Source: Syntrophomonadaceae bacterium (GTDB taxonomy: Bacteria > Bacillota > Syntrophomonadia > Syntrophomonadales > Syntrophomonadaceae). Taken from it: a stretch of DNA of 12,370 nucleotides. Each line of letters begins with the position of its first letter. The first letter of the stretch is position 1. The DNA lies in contig JAUNBV010000045.1 of NCBI GenBank assembly GCA_030526885.1, forward strand, positions 1-12,370. Direction: 5' to 3'. Of this stretch, positions 1 to 6,340 are shown piece after piece. The position numbers and the translations under genes were made by a program. Under the pieces are notes generated by a model. That model was not told the origin of the DNA. It saw nothing but the letters and a program-made list of their open reading frames with translations, and ran no database searches.

Positions 1-204
1 ACTTTGAACATCAACGGGGTGGAAACTGAGACCATCGGTATGCCCTGGAGCTGGGCGTTTGCCGCTGAAGGCAACCATGACGTCAGCCAGGGTTATTCAA
101 GAGGTCAGGGCCCGAGCACTAACAGTTTGACAATGGCCGCCTTGGATCCCGGAGCCGGAACTCCGGAATACAAATGTTGCCTTGTTAATGTAAGGAGGGC
201 ATAA
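1..204 (+). CDS. Formate dehydrogenase catalytic (alpha) subunit, C-terminal end only
   Basis: This is the last 67 codons of a gene that begins before the window; the reading frame is open from base 1 and stops with TAA at 202-204. The final residues, DPGAGTPEYKCCLVNVRRA, match the usual ending of the molybdopterin (DMSO reductase family) catalytic subunit of formate dehydrogenase, where an Asp-Pro, a short linker, PE(Y/F)K and a VNV(R/E)KA-like tail close the cofactor-binding domain. This subunit oxidises formate to CO2 at a Mo- or W-bis-molybdopterin centre. The active-site Sec or Cys, the N-terminal [4Fe-4S] site and any Tat signal are upstream and cannot be judged. The ribosome site of the next gene (AAGGAGG at 192-198) lies inside the last codons, so the genes are co-transcribed. 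The assignment leans on this tail plus the three following genes; another DMSO-reductase family enzyme is possible but less likely. Confidence 0.85.
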   Translation, partial: TLNINGVETETIGMPWSWAFAAEGNHDVSQGYSRGQGPSTNSLTMAALDPGAGTPEYKCCLVNVRRA

Positions 205-206
205 CG

Positions 207-1010
207 ATGAGTAGAAAAATGATTTTTGTAGATACTGCTATATGTACCGGTTGCAAAGCCTGCTCGGTCGCCTGTAAGGCCTGGAACGAACTGCCGGCTG
301 AAAATACTCAGCTGATCACCAGTTATCAGTCGCAGGATGATTTTACGGTCGATACCTGGACGTTTGTCACCTTTGACGAGAAGTACGAGAACGGCAAATT
401 CAACTGGATGATGCGCAAATCCCAGTGCTTCCACTGTGGGGAACCCGCTTGCATGAAGGCCTGCTCCTCGGAGGCTATCTCCAAGACCGACTCAGGTTTC
501 GTAGTCATCGATCAGGACAAATGTATCGGCTGCGGTTATTGCATGGCCAACTGCCCCTGGAACATTCCGCGGGTAGTCCAGAGCACTTTCCCCAAGGACG
601 CCAAGGCCTTCAAATGTACCGGTTGCGTAAACCGGGTCGAAAACGGCCTGGCTCCGTCCTGTGTTTCCACCTGTCAGCCCGGAGCGCTGCAATTCGGCGA
701 TTATGACGAGATGATGGCGCTGGCCTACCAGACGCTGGCCATCCGCAAGGAAAACCATCCGCGGGCCCAGCTGTACGGTGATAAAATAATGGGCGGCACC
801 GGATATTTGTACTTGTTGGAAGACGATCCCGAGGTCTACGGCCTGCCGGCCAATCCCAAGACCCCGGTATCATTGAAGCTGTGGAAAGATATCGTTTATC
901 CGCTGGGCGGGATCGCCGCCGGCGCAGCGGTGGCAGCGGTAGCCGTTGGTGTTATATCCAACGCGGCACGCGGCAACTACCGTAATAAGCCGGATCATTC
1001 CGAGCACTAG
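207..1010 (+). CDS. Formate dehydrogenase iron-sulfur (beta) subunit, membrane-anchored, FdnH/FdoH-like
   Basis: A 267-residue electron-transfer subunit that should carry electrons from the catalytic subunit to the cytochrome b. Sixteen cysteines form four ferredoxin-like groups: C13/16/19/23, C74/77/82/86, C106/109/112/116 and C137/140/152/156, enough for four [4Fe-4S] clusters in the cross-paired arrangement known for FdnH, DmsB and related proteins. A hydrophobic Ala/Gly/Val-rich segment at about residues 229-250, followed by a short basic tail, is a single C-terminal membrane helix as in FdnH; soluble FdhB-type or DmsB-type subunits lack this. The length is slightly under E. coli FdnH (about 294). 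The ATG start sits 2 bases after the upstream stop, 8 bases after AAGGAGG. The family is clear; formate as the substrate rests on the neighbours. Confidence 0.92.
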   Translation: MSRKMIFVDTAICTGCKACSVACKAWNELPAENTQLITSYQSQDDFTVDTWTFVTFDEKYENGKFNWMMRKSQCFHCGEPACMKACSSEAISKTDSGFVVIDQDKCIGCGYCMANCPWNIPRVVQSTFPKDAKAFKCTGCVNRVENGLAPSCVSTCQPGALQFGDYDEMMALAYQTLAIRKENHPRAQLYGDKIMGGTGYLYLLEDDPEVYGLPANPKTPVSLKLWKDIVYPLGGIAAGAAVAAVAVGVISNAARGNYRNKPDHSEH

Positions 1011-1026
1011 AAAGGAGGGTATTTTA

Positions 1027-1692
1027 ATGACTGAACCTAAAAAAGTTTATCGCTTTGGCGGCGGCACGCGTCTTGCGCACGGCATTCACCTGGTTTGCTT
1101 TTTCACGCTGATGATCACCGGTTTGCTGGTGCTGTTCGCGGCGGGTTCCGAAGGCAGCCGTATTATCCATCGCATAGGGGCCATCGTACTCGTGCTGGCC
1201 ATGATATTTGCCCTCTTTTTCGGGCAGACCGGACGCGATTTCCGTTACTGGATAAAAGCCACCTTCTCTTTTAAGAAAAACGACTTTGCCCATGCCAAGA
1301 ATTTCCCCGTAGAATTCTTCGGTGGTCACAAACCTTTCCCGCCGCAGGGCAAGTTCAACGGCGGTGAAAAACTGAACTCCTTGCTCACTATCCTGGGGTT
1401 GCTCTGTATCATCGTCAGCGGCTTTATCATTTGGTTCCCGCAGGTATTCCCCGGTTGGGTCGTACAGTGGGGCTATGTGTTCCATGCCGGCTTTGCTCTG
1501 CTGATGGGTGCGGTTCTGATTGCGCATATGTATTTGGGCATACTGCATCCCGACTCCAATCAAGCCTTGAAGGGTATGATGGGCGACGGTTATGTGCCGG
1601 CCCGATTTGCCTACGAGCATTATGAGGAATGGTATAATGAAATCAAGGACGAACAGGGTCTGGTAGATTTCGCGAGCGAAAAACAAGCCTAG
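1027..1692 (+). CDS. Formate dehydrogenase cytochrome b (gamma) subunit, FdnI-like
   Basis: A 221-residue di-heme membrane protein expected to pass electrons from the beta subunit to the quinone pool. Four hydrophobic segments are visible, at about residues 22-39, 50-66, 116-137 and 150-172. Candidate heme ligands are H18 (in RLAH), H48 (in IIHR), H153 (in FHAG) and H167 (in IAHMYLG); E. coli FdnI uses His18, 57, 155 and 169, so spacing and number agree well. The length also matches FdnI (217). The frame stays open upstream to 946, but ATG 1027 is preferred: it has AAAGGAGGG at 1011-1019 and follows the beta-subunit stop by 16 bases, whereas an earlier start would overlap that gene and add a non-family extension. 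The charged tail after the last helix is probably cytoplasmic. Confidence 0.92.
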   Translation: MTEPKKVYRFGGGTRLAHGIHLVCFFTLMITGLLVLFAAGSEGSRIIHRIGAIVLVLAMIFALFFGQTGRDFRYWIKATFSFKKNDFAHAKNFPVEFFGGHKPFPPQGKFNGGEKLNSLLTILGLLCIIVSGFIIWFPQVFPGWVVQWGYVFHAGFALLMGAVLIAHMYLGILHPDSNQALKGMMGDGYVPARFAYEHYEEWYNEIKDEQGLVDFASEKQA

Positions 1693-1715
1693 CACTAAGG
1701 AATATTAACGCGAAG

Positions 1716-1750
1716 CGGCCCTCTGTTGCACCTGAAGCGACAGAGGGCCG
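1716..1750 (+). terminator. Strong hairpin between cytochrome b gene and fdhE
   Basis: CGGCCCTCTGT (1716-1726) pairs with ACAGAGGGCCG (1740-1750), extended inward to a 14-bp stem with one G-U pair and a 7-base loop (1730-1736). The following bases (TTCACAAAGC) are not a U-run, so full intrinsic termination is doubtful. A partial terminator or an RNA-stabilising hairpin that sets fdhE lower than the structural genes is more likely. The structure is seen directly; its role is inference. Confidence 0.55.
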
Positions 1751-1806
1751 TTCACAAAGCAGTACCCCGCAAACCATGAATTTACTTGAAAGAAGGACTT
1801 CCGGAC

Positions 1807-2586
1807 ATGCAAAACAAAAACTTTAAAGCCGTACCGAAGGATGAGAATGTCGAAGCCGCTTATCAGAACTACACCATGTTTAAGCAGGAAGTTGACAAGT
1901 GGCGGCAGGAGAGAGGCGCGCATTGGTTAGGACAGCTTGACTTCGCGGAGCAAGCGCCGTATTTGCCGGTGCAGGACTTGCCGGTAGAAGCGATAACGGA
2001 GCTTTGGCAGCGCCTGAACGCGCTGGTCGAGGTTAAGGCGTCGGATGCTGAGCTAAAGTCGATATGGGAGCAATTCAGCCAGACCCCGGAGGGCCTGGAT
2101 ATGCTGGACGAAGCTGCCGCCGCCCGTCTGATAATGGCGGTCAGAGGCGTAGCCGGTTTGGCCGGCAGGATGGCTAAGGACATGAAGGTGCCGGAAAACG
2201 AAGGCATCAGCGCGGCGGGAGCGTCGCGGTCCGCAGTGGTTTGTCCGGTGTGCAGCGAGGTGACCGAATTGGCGATATTAGCGCCGCCCAACGGCAAAAG
2301 GATAATGCATTGCACTACCTGCGGTTTTGAGTGGCCGGTATACCGGGTGGGATGCGTTCATTGCGGCAATGGCGACGCCAAGCAGCATATCTTCCTTAAA
2401 AATGAGAATTATCCGGGAATCGATATGGCGGTTTGCAAGGTTTGCGGACAGTCCTTCAAGGAGATAGACGCCCGCGAGGTAGCTGCCAAGGATTATGTGT
2501 GGGAGGACATCAGAACCCTTCCCCTGAACTACGCCGCCGAGCAATGGATGTCCGAACAGGCCAGAGAAAACGACCGCCTCAATTAA
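1807..2586 (+). CDS. fdhE: Formate dehydrogenase accessory protein FdhE
   Basis: A cytoplasmic protein of 259 residues needed in E. coli for active respiratory formate dehydrogenase; it binds the catalytic subunit and carries rubredoxin-like iron, though its exact biochemical step is not settled. The C-terminal half has four CxxC pairs: C146/149 (CPVC), C169/172 (CTTC), C183/186 (CVHC) and C210/213 (CKVC), with FEWPVYRVGC and YPGIDMAVC-type context typical of the family. The N-terminal half is helical and variable. ATG 1807 has a good AAGGAC ribosome site at 1793-1798. The frame is also open from a TTG at 1786, which would add seven residues but has no ribosome site. The gene lies 114 bases after the cytochrome gene, behind the 1716-1750 hairpin, and probably belongs to the same operon. 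Confidence 0.9.
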   Translation: MQNKNFKAVPKDENVEAAYQNYTMFKQEVDKWRQERGAHWLGQLDFAEQAPYLPVQDLPVEAITELWQRLNALVEVKASDAELKSIWEQFSQTPEGLDMLDEAAAARLIMAVRGVAGLAGRMAKDMKVPENEGISAAGASRSAVVCPVCSEVTELAILAPPNGKRIMHCTTCGFEWPVYRVGCVHCGNGDAKQHIFLKNENYPGIDMAVCKVCGQSFKEIDAREVAAKDYVWEDIRTLPLNYAAEQWMSEQARENDRLN

Positions 2587-2610
2587 ATAATTGCAACTGA
2601 AATGAAACCA

Positions 2611-2655
2611 GCGCGCAACGAACGGGATACCGCTCGTTGCGCGCTTATTAGTATT
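2611..2655 (+). terminator. Terminator after fdhE, possibly two-way
   Basis: GCGCGCAACGA (2611-2621) and TCGTTGCGCGC (2634-2644) form a perfect 11-bp stem; inside it CGG/CCG closes a GATA loop across one mismatch. A T-rich stretch (TTATTAGTATT) follows on the forward strand, and on the reverse strand the hairpin is followed by TGGTTTCATTT. It lies 25 bases past the fdhE stop, between convergent genes, so it could stop transcripts from both sides. Confidence 0.75.
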
Positions 2656-2659
2656 AGCT

Positions 2660-2966
2660 GTCACCTATCCCCTGCGCTTACGGGTGCTAAAAACTGGCAG
2701 TGAGCGGAGGAAATAGCTTTCCCGTCCCAAAACGCTGCCCCGTATCGGGACGGTCTGCGGGGAGGCCATTTTTGCTCCGCGGTAGGTTTCTTGAGCACCC
2801 CTACGCCCTTTAGGGCTTTTAGCGCTGGGCCGTGTCCGCAGGAGGGGGCTAATTTTCCTTGACTTATTTAATAAGAAAATTAAGTGCCCGACTTGCCTGG
2901 CCCGTGGGAATGCCTTTCCGTAGCGATGGGTTAGGCTATCTAACTCGCTCCGGGAAGGGCATTGCT
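2660..2966. ncRNA. Candidate structured RNA or palindromic element between fdhE and moeA
   Basis: This gene-free stretch holds three well-formed nested foldings. Domain I: GGGTGCT 2682-2688 with AGCACCC 2794-2800 (extended outward to 2674/2808 with mismatches), then GCGGAG 2704-2709 with CTCCGC 2775-2780, then CCGTCCC 2722-2728 with GGGACGG 2747-2753. Domain II: GGGCC 2827-2831 with GGCCC 2899-2903, AGG/CCT, GGGC 2846-2849 with GCCC 2886-2889, and TAATTTTC 2850-2857 with GAAAATTA 2875-2882. Domain III: 11 bp of 2909-2919 with 2953-2963, then GCGA/TCGC and GTTAG/CTAAC closing a GCTAT loop. A short GCCC-TTTA-GGGC hairpin with TTTT (2805-2820) competes with the base of domain I. No tRNA, tmRNA, SRP or RNase P motif was recognised. 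The strand is undetermined: on the reverse strand it would be the tail of the moeA transcript. It could equally be a dispersed repeat. Confidence 0.45.
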
Positions 2967-2983
2967 TGTGCGGCGTTTGGAAT

Positions 2984-4189
2984 CTAGCTTCTGAAGCAGG
3001 CGCGGACTATGTCGCCGGCCTGGCCCTGGCCGGGTTGGAGGTCTATCAGCAGGGGGAGGGCTTCGCTTGCCCAGTCGGTTTTGCCCATGGGGTGGGCGAA
3101 AACCCGGCCTTGCCGGATGGTCATTTCGCCCCGGTACAGGCAGCGCTGGGGCTTGATATTCTTGATGTCGCCGCCCAGTGGCAGGCTGAACCATTGCGGT
3201 TGATAGCGGTTTTCCCCCTTCATTTTGCGCAGGGCCGGCCGGACCGTGGCCTCATAGATGATTCCTGCGGCCTGGGGCTTGCCGGGCAGATTGAACAGCA
3301 GCTTGTTGTGCAGCACGGCGGTAGCCGAGCCGCTGCCGGGGAGGAGTTTGAGCCCCCGGTACAGCAGGTCGGCGCTTAAAAGGCGCATTGCGTCGTAGAC
3401 CAGGTCGTAATCTCCCGCGCCGGTCCCTCCGCTTATCAGGATTAGGTCGCACACGGCCAAAGCCTCGTTTATCGCACCGGCGATCGATGCCGCCTCGTCT
3501 GCCGTCACCGCATCCGCCGGGATGGGGAGGGCGCCGTCGGATAACACTGCCGCCGCCAGCAGGGAACGGCTGCTGGCGTAGGTCTGTCCCGCTTTGAGCG
3601 GATTCCCCGGCAAAACCAGCTCATTGCCGGTATCGATGATGGCTACGCGCGGCAGCTTATGCACCTTAATCTCGGCTATGCCGGCGGCGGCAATCCGTTC
3701 CGCACCTTCGGCATTCAACCTCTGCCCTTGGGCCGCCAGCAGTGAACCGCTCTTGATCTCGCAGCCGGCAGGGGCAATGTGGGGGCCGGTTTTCAAGCCG
3801 GGCTCGAGCGTAACGGTGTGGCCCGCGCGGTCGGCTGTCACTTCCTCCAGTTTCACTATCGCCGCGCCGCCGGCCGGCAGCCTGGCGCCGGTCATTATTT
3901 TATGGCTCTCCCCCGGCCCTACGCTCCGCTCGGCGGTCGAGCCGGCGCCGATCACCCCGTTTACCGACAATGATACGCGCTGCCCTTCATTCAGCCGCTG
4001 CAGGTCATAAGCGCTGATGACATAACCGTCCATCGTCGATATATCGCAGCCCGGCACGTCGACGGGGCTGTAAATGTCTTGGGCCGCGATGCGCATAAAC
4101 GCGGTGTCGATATGCACTTCCTCGCTATTGAGCGGCCTTACACGGTCACAGCAAACCGCCACCGCCGCTTCCAAGCTCAACTCCATCAT
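2984..4189 (-). CDS. moeA: Molybdopterin molybdenumtransferase MoeA
   Basis: About 401 residues, close to E. coli MoeA (411). MoeA inserts molybdate into adenylylated molybdopterin in the cytoplasm, which the adjacent formate dehydrogenase would need. Family signatures, numbered from ATG 4189: VPGCDISTMDGYVI at about 46-59 (the MDGY Asp is D54), a DTGNEL loop at 186-191, a GDYD loop in SGGTGAGDYD at 253-262, and LPGKP at 301-305 before a VRPAL segment, then the C-terminal beta-barrel domain. The SGG loop and LPGKPQAAG depart from the common SGGVSVGDYD and LPGNPVS forms, so it may be a sub-family. The frame runs up to a TTG at 4204, but GGAGGG at 4199-4194 points to the ATG at 4189 or 4186. 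The gene converges on fdhE and has its own promoter. Confidence 0.88.
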   Translation of the reverse strand: MMELSLEAAVAVCCDRVRPLNSEEVHIDTAFMRIAAQDIYSPVDVPGCDISTMDGYVISAYDLQRLNEGQRVSLSVNGVIGAGSTAERSVGPGESHKIMTGARLPAGGAAIVKLEEVTADRAGHTVTLEPGLKTGPHIAPAGCEIKSGSLLAAQGQRLNAEGAERIAAAGIAEIKVHKLPRVAIIDTGNELVLPGNPLKAGQTYASSRSLLAAAVLSDGALPIPADAVTADEAASIAGAINEALAVCDLILISGGTGAGDYDLVYDAMRLLSADLLYRGLKLLPGSGSATAVLHNKLLFNLPGKPQAAGIIYEATVRPALRKMKGENRYQPQWFSLPLGGDIKNIKPQRCLYRGEMTIRQGRVFAHPMGKTDWASEALPLLIDLQPGQGQAGDIVRACFRS

Positions 4190-4222
4190 ATTGCCCTCCG
4201 TCAAAAGCGATACTGTATATCA

Positions 4223-4251
4223 AGTATAATATAAGTGGGTCGATACCGCAA
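4223..4251 (-). promoter_or_regulatory. Probable sigma-A promoter of moeA
   Basis: Read on the reverse strand, TTGCGG (4251-4246) and TATACT (4228-4223) are separated by 17 bases, giving a leader of roughly 25-30 bases before the moeA ATG. The -10 box fits well and the -35 only in its TTG. Confidence 0.45.
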
Positions 4252-4297
4252 AAGCAGCGCGCTGATTTGTGGTTTAGCCGCCCGCTAATTAAGGTAA

Positions 4298-4337
4298 TGT
4301 TGATGAGCGGCAATTGTGGTACAATTAATAATCAACA
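4298..4337 (+). promoter_or_regulatory. Nested dyad and possible promoter before argH
   Basis: TGTTGAT (4298-4304) faces ATCAACA (4331-4337), and inside them AATTGT (4312-4317) faces ACAATT (4321-4326) across GGT. TACAAT (4320-4325) is a plausible -10 box; a TTGATG at 4300 is only 14 bases upstream, so the -35 is unclear. The arrangement resembles an operator over a promoter, but it does not fit the ARG-box pattern, and an RNA hairpin is equally possible. Confidence 0.35.
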
Positions 4338-4415
4338 GAGGCATGGAAGGCATCATAGGCTGCGGTGCGGTTTAAAGCGGGCAGCCACAGACTATATAAC
4401 GGGAGGTCGGACGAG

Positions 4416-5804
4416 TTGGCAAAATTATGGGGGGGCCGGTTTAGCGGGGAGGAGAGCTCTTTGATGGAGGACTTCAACGCTTCCATCGCGGTGGACGGGC
4501 GCATGTATGAGCAGGATATCCGGGGCAGCATGGCCCATGCCCGTATGCTGGCGCAGCAGGGCATCATCACGGAGCAGGAGCGCGACCTGATCCTGGAGGG
4601 GTTGGCATCGATAGCCCATGACCTGGGCCAAGGCAAGCTGGAGTTTACGGCGGCGGCCGAGGATGTGCATATGAATATCGAAACCTTCTTAACGCAGCGC
4701 ATCGGGGAAACCGGCAAAAAGCTGCATACCGCGCGCAGCCGCAATGATCAGGTGGCCCTGGACGTGCGCCTGTGGCTGCGCGACGAGACCAATGACATCA
4801 AGGCGCAAGTCTTGGCGCTGGGAGAGGCTCTGCTCACTTTGGCCGAGCAGCATGTCAATGATTTGATGCCGGGCTATACCCATTTGCAGAAAGCCCAGCC
4901 GGTGAGCCTGGCGCATCATTTGCTGGCGTGGTTTGAAATGCTTAGGCGGGATTATGAGCGCCTGCAGGATGCCATGAAACGGTTGGAGATGATGCCGCTG
5001 GGCTCCGGCGCGCTGGCGGGCACCGGTTTTCCCCTGGACCGCATGGCGGTGGCCATAGAACTGGACTTTCCGGCCATCACCCGCAACAGCCTGGACGCGG
5101 TGAGCGACCGCGATTTTGCCATCGAATTTTGCGCGGTGGCCAGCATATTGATGATGCACCTGTCGCGCTGGGCGGAGGAGATCATCCTGTGGTCCAGCGA
5201 TGAGTTCGGTTTTATGGAGTTGGATGACGCTTTTGCCACCGGCTCCAGCATTATGCCGCAGAAAAAGAACCCCGACGCCGCCGAGTTGATTCGGGGCAAG
5301 AGCGGACGGGTGTATGGCGATCTGTTAGCGCTGCTGACCCTGATGAAGGGCTTGCCGCTGGCCTATAACAAGGATATGCAGGAGGACAAGGAAGCTCTGT
5401 TTGACGCGGTGGATACGGTGAAAAAATGTTTGCTGGTAATCACGCCCATGCTGCAGACCGCGCGCTTTAATACGGAGCGTATGGCCAACGCGGCGCGGGG
5501 CGGGTTTTCCAACGCTACGGACCTGGCTGATTATCTGGCGGCCAAGGGGCTGCCCTTCCGCGACGCCCACGAGGTAGTAGGCAAAGCGGTGCGGCATTGC
5601 ATTGAAAAGGGGTTGACGCTGGAAGAACTGTCGCTGAGCACGTTTAAGAGCTTTTCGCCGCTGATAGGGGGCGATGTTTTTGAGACCCTGGATGTGATGC
5701 AATGCCTGGCGCGCCGGCAGTTGCCCGGCGGACCGGCCCCCGGACGCGTGCGCGACGCCATCGAAGAAGCCCGCGCGTGGCTAAAGGAGTGTGGTTCAAA
5801 ATGA
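4416..5804 (+). CDS. argH: Argininosuccinate lyase
   Basis: A 462-residue enzyme, normal length for ArgH, that splits argininosuccinate into arginine and fumarate in the last step of arginine synthesis. It starts with the typical MAKLWGGRFSGE, contains TARSRNDQV at 105-113, the catalytic-region His in YTHLQKAQP (H156), and the fumarase/aspartase superfamily signature GSSIMPQKKNPD at 276-287 with the active-site serine loop. The frame is open back to 4365, but TTG 4416 is chosen because it gives the conserved N-terminus and has GGGAGG at 4401-4406. No argG, argF or other arginine gene is nearby, so it is uncoupled from argG here. It overlaps the next gene by ATGA. Confidence 0.97.
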   Translation: MAKLWGGRFSGEESSLMEDFNASIAVDGRMYEQDIRGSMAHARMLAQQGIITEQERDLILEGLASIAHDLGQGKLEFTAAAEDVHMNIETFLTQRIGETGKKLHTARSRNDQVALDVRLWLRDETNDIKAQVLALGEALLTLAEQHVNDLMPGYTHLQKAQPVSLAHHLLAWFEMLRRDYERLQDAMKRLEMMPLGSGALAGTGFPLDRMAVAIELDFPAITRNSLDAVSDRDFAIEFCAVASILMMHLSRWAEEIILWSSDEFGFMELDDAFATGSSIMPQKKNPDAAELIRGKSGRVYGDLLALLTLMKGLPLAYNKDMQEDKEALFDAVDTVKKCLLVITPMLQTARFNTERMANAARGGFSNATDLADYLAAKGLPFRDAHEVVGKAVRHCIEKGLTLEELSLSTFKSFSPLIGGDVFETLDVMQCLARRQLPGGPAPGRVRDAIEEARAWLKECGSK

Positions 5805-6088
5805 TTTTTATGAGCCGTTTTGAGCATGTAAACGGGCGCCCGGTGGAGGAGCAGGTGGAAGCCTGGGCGCAGAAATTCTTTTTTGATACCATGCAGCTGC
5901 TCAATGCCTTTTTCGCCCAGTTGGAAGACGCCGCCGATACCTGCGAACGCCTGGCCGCGGTCCCCTTTGACGATATGGTGCGCGAGGAACTGGAGGGCGA
6001 GGACGAGGAGAGCGTGGCCATCGCTACCGCGGTAGTGCGCGAGCTGTTCGCGCAGGAGCTGGAATTCATTAAGGCGTACGCGGAGTGA
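5801..6088 (+). CDS. Hypothetical acidic 95-residue protein coupled to argH
   Basis: I do not recognise this protein. It starts at ATG 5801, overlapping the argH stop (TGA 5802-5804) by ATGA, with AAAGGAG at 5783-5789 inside the end of argH; a second ATG at 5810 would give 92 residues. It has no signal peptide, membrane segment or cysteine pair that suggests a metal site (one Cys in all). The sequence reads as two amphipathic helical stretches: an aromatic one around EAWAQKFFFDTMQLLNAFFAQLE and a C-terminal one around ATAVVRELFAQELEFIKAYAE, joined by an acidic linker. A small helical-bundle protein or partner-binding protein is likely. The overlap argues for translational coupling to argH, and a terminator follows directly. 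Any role in arginine metabolism is inference only. Confidence 0.7.
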   Translation: MIFMSRFEHVNGRPVEEQVEAWAQKFFFDTMQLLNAFFAQLEDAADTCERLAAVPFDDMVREELEGEDEESVAIATAVVRELFAQELEFIKAYAE

Positions 6089-6118
6089 CGCTTTAGTGTT
6101 CAGGGAACAATTATTTTA

Positions 6119-6148
6119 CGAAAAGAGAGCTTTATAGCTCTTTTTTTG
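6119..6148 (+). terminator. Intrinsic terminator of argH operon
   Basis: AGAGCT (6126-6131), loop TTAT, AGCTCT (6136-6141), followed at once by a run of T to 6147, with a matching A-run before the stem. It lies about 37 bases past the stop of the small gene. Confidence 0.88.
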
Positions 6149-6186
6149 TGGGCCCATGCCCCGGGCATATTTTTTTGCGTTAGTGC

Positions 6187-6216
6187 TTGACATCCGTTCC
6201 AAGGCCAGACTATAAT
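6187..6216 (+). promoter_or_regulatory. Near-consensus sigma-A promoter of the redox operon
   Basis: TTGACA (6187-6192) and TATAAT (6211-6216), both perfect, with an 18-base spacer. Transcription should start near 6223, leaving a leader of about 118 bases before the first gene. This is the best promoter in the window and suggests strong basal expression unless a repressor acts. Confidence 0.85.
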
Positions 6217-6280
6217 ATAACCATCATAGTCAAAAAGTTGAATATGAAACAGATTGAAAACTGGATGGCTTAAGAACGGG

Positions 6281-6334
6281 ATGAAATTCGGTTTTGTGGA
6301 CGGCGACAGGGAATATTATCAACGGAAAGGATGA
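6281..6334 (+). CDS. Possible 17-residue upstream ORF in the leader
   Basis: ATG 6281 to TGA 6332-6334 encodes MKFGFVDGDREYYQRKG. It ends 6 bases before the start of the next gene, and its last codons contain that gene's ribosome site (AAAGGA, 6326-6331). A still smaller frame, MKQIENWMA (6244-6273), lies upstream. Neither has a strong ribosome site of its own, so translation is uncertain; if real, it could tune access to the downstream ribosome site. Confidence 0.25.
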   Translation: MKFGFVDGDREYYQRKG

Positions 6335-6340
6335 TTTTTA

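Noticed and set aside
1024..1695. Long reverse-strand open frame (223 codons) across the cytochrome b gene
   Set aside because: The forward protein has a clear family match, heme ligands and a ribosome site; the reverse frame shows no recognisable motif and reflects the base composition of the forward gene.
2682..2715. Cobalamin riboswitch suggested by ACTGGCAGTGAG
   Set aside because: The other conserved boxes are absent or in the wrong order, and no forward gene follows within reach.
2660..2966. Known housekeeping RNA (RNase P RNA, tmRNA, SRP RNA, tRNA-Sec) in the fdhE-moeA spacer
   Set aside because: None of the conserved cores I know (GAGGAAAGTCC of RNase P, tmRNA tRNA-like ends, the SRP GGAAGCAGC region, a T-loop GTTCGA) was found on either strand.
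4298..4337. ArgR ARG box before argH
   Set aside because: The palindrome does not follow the TNTGAATWWWWATTCANW pattern.
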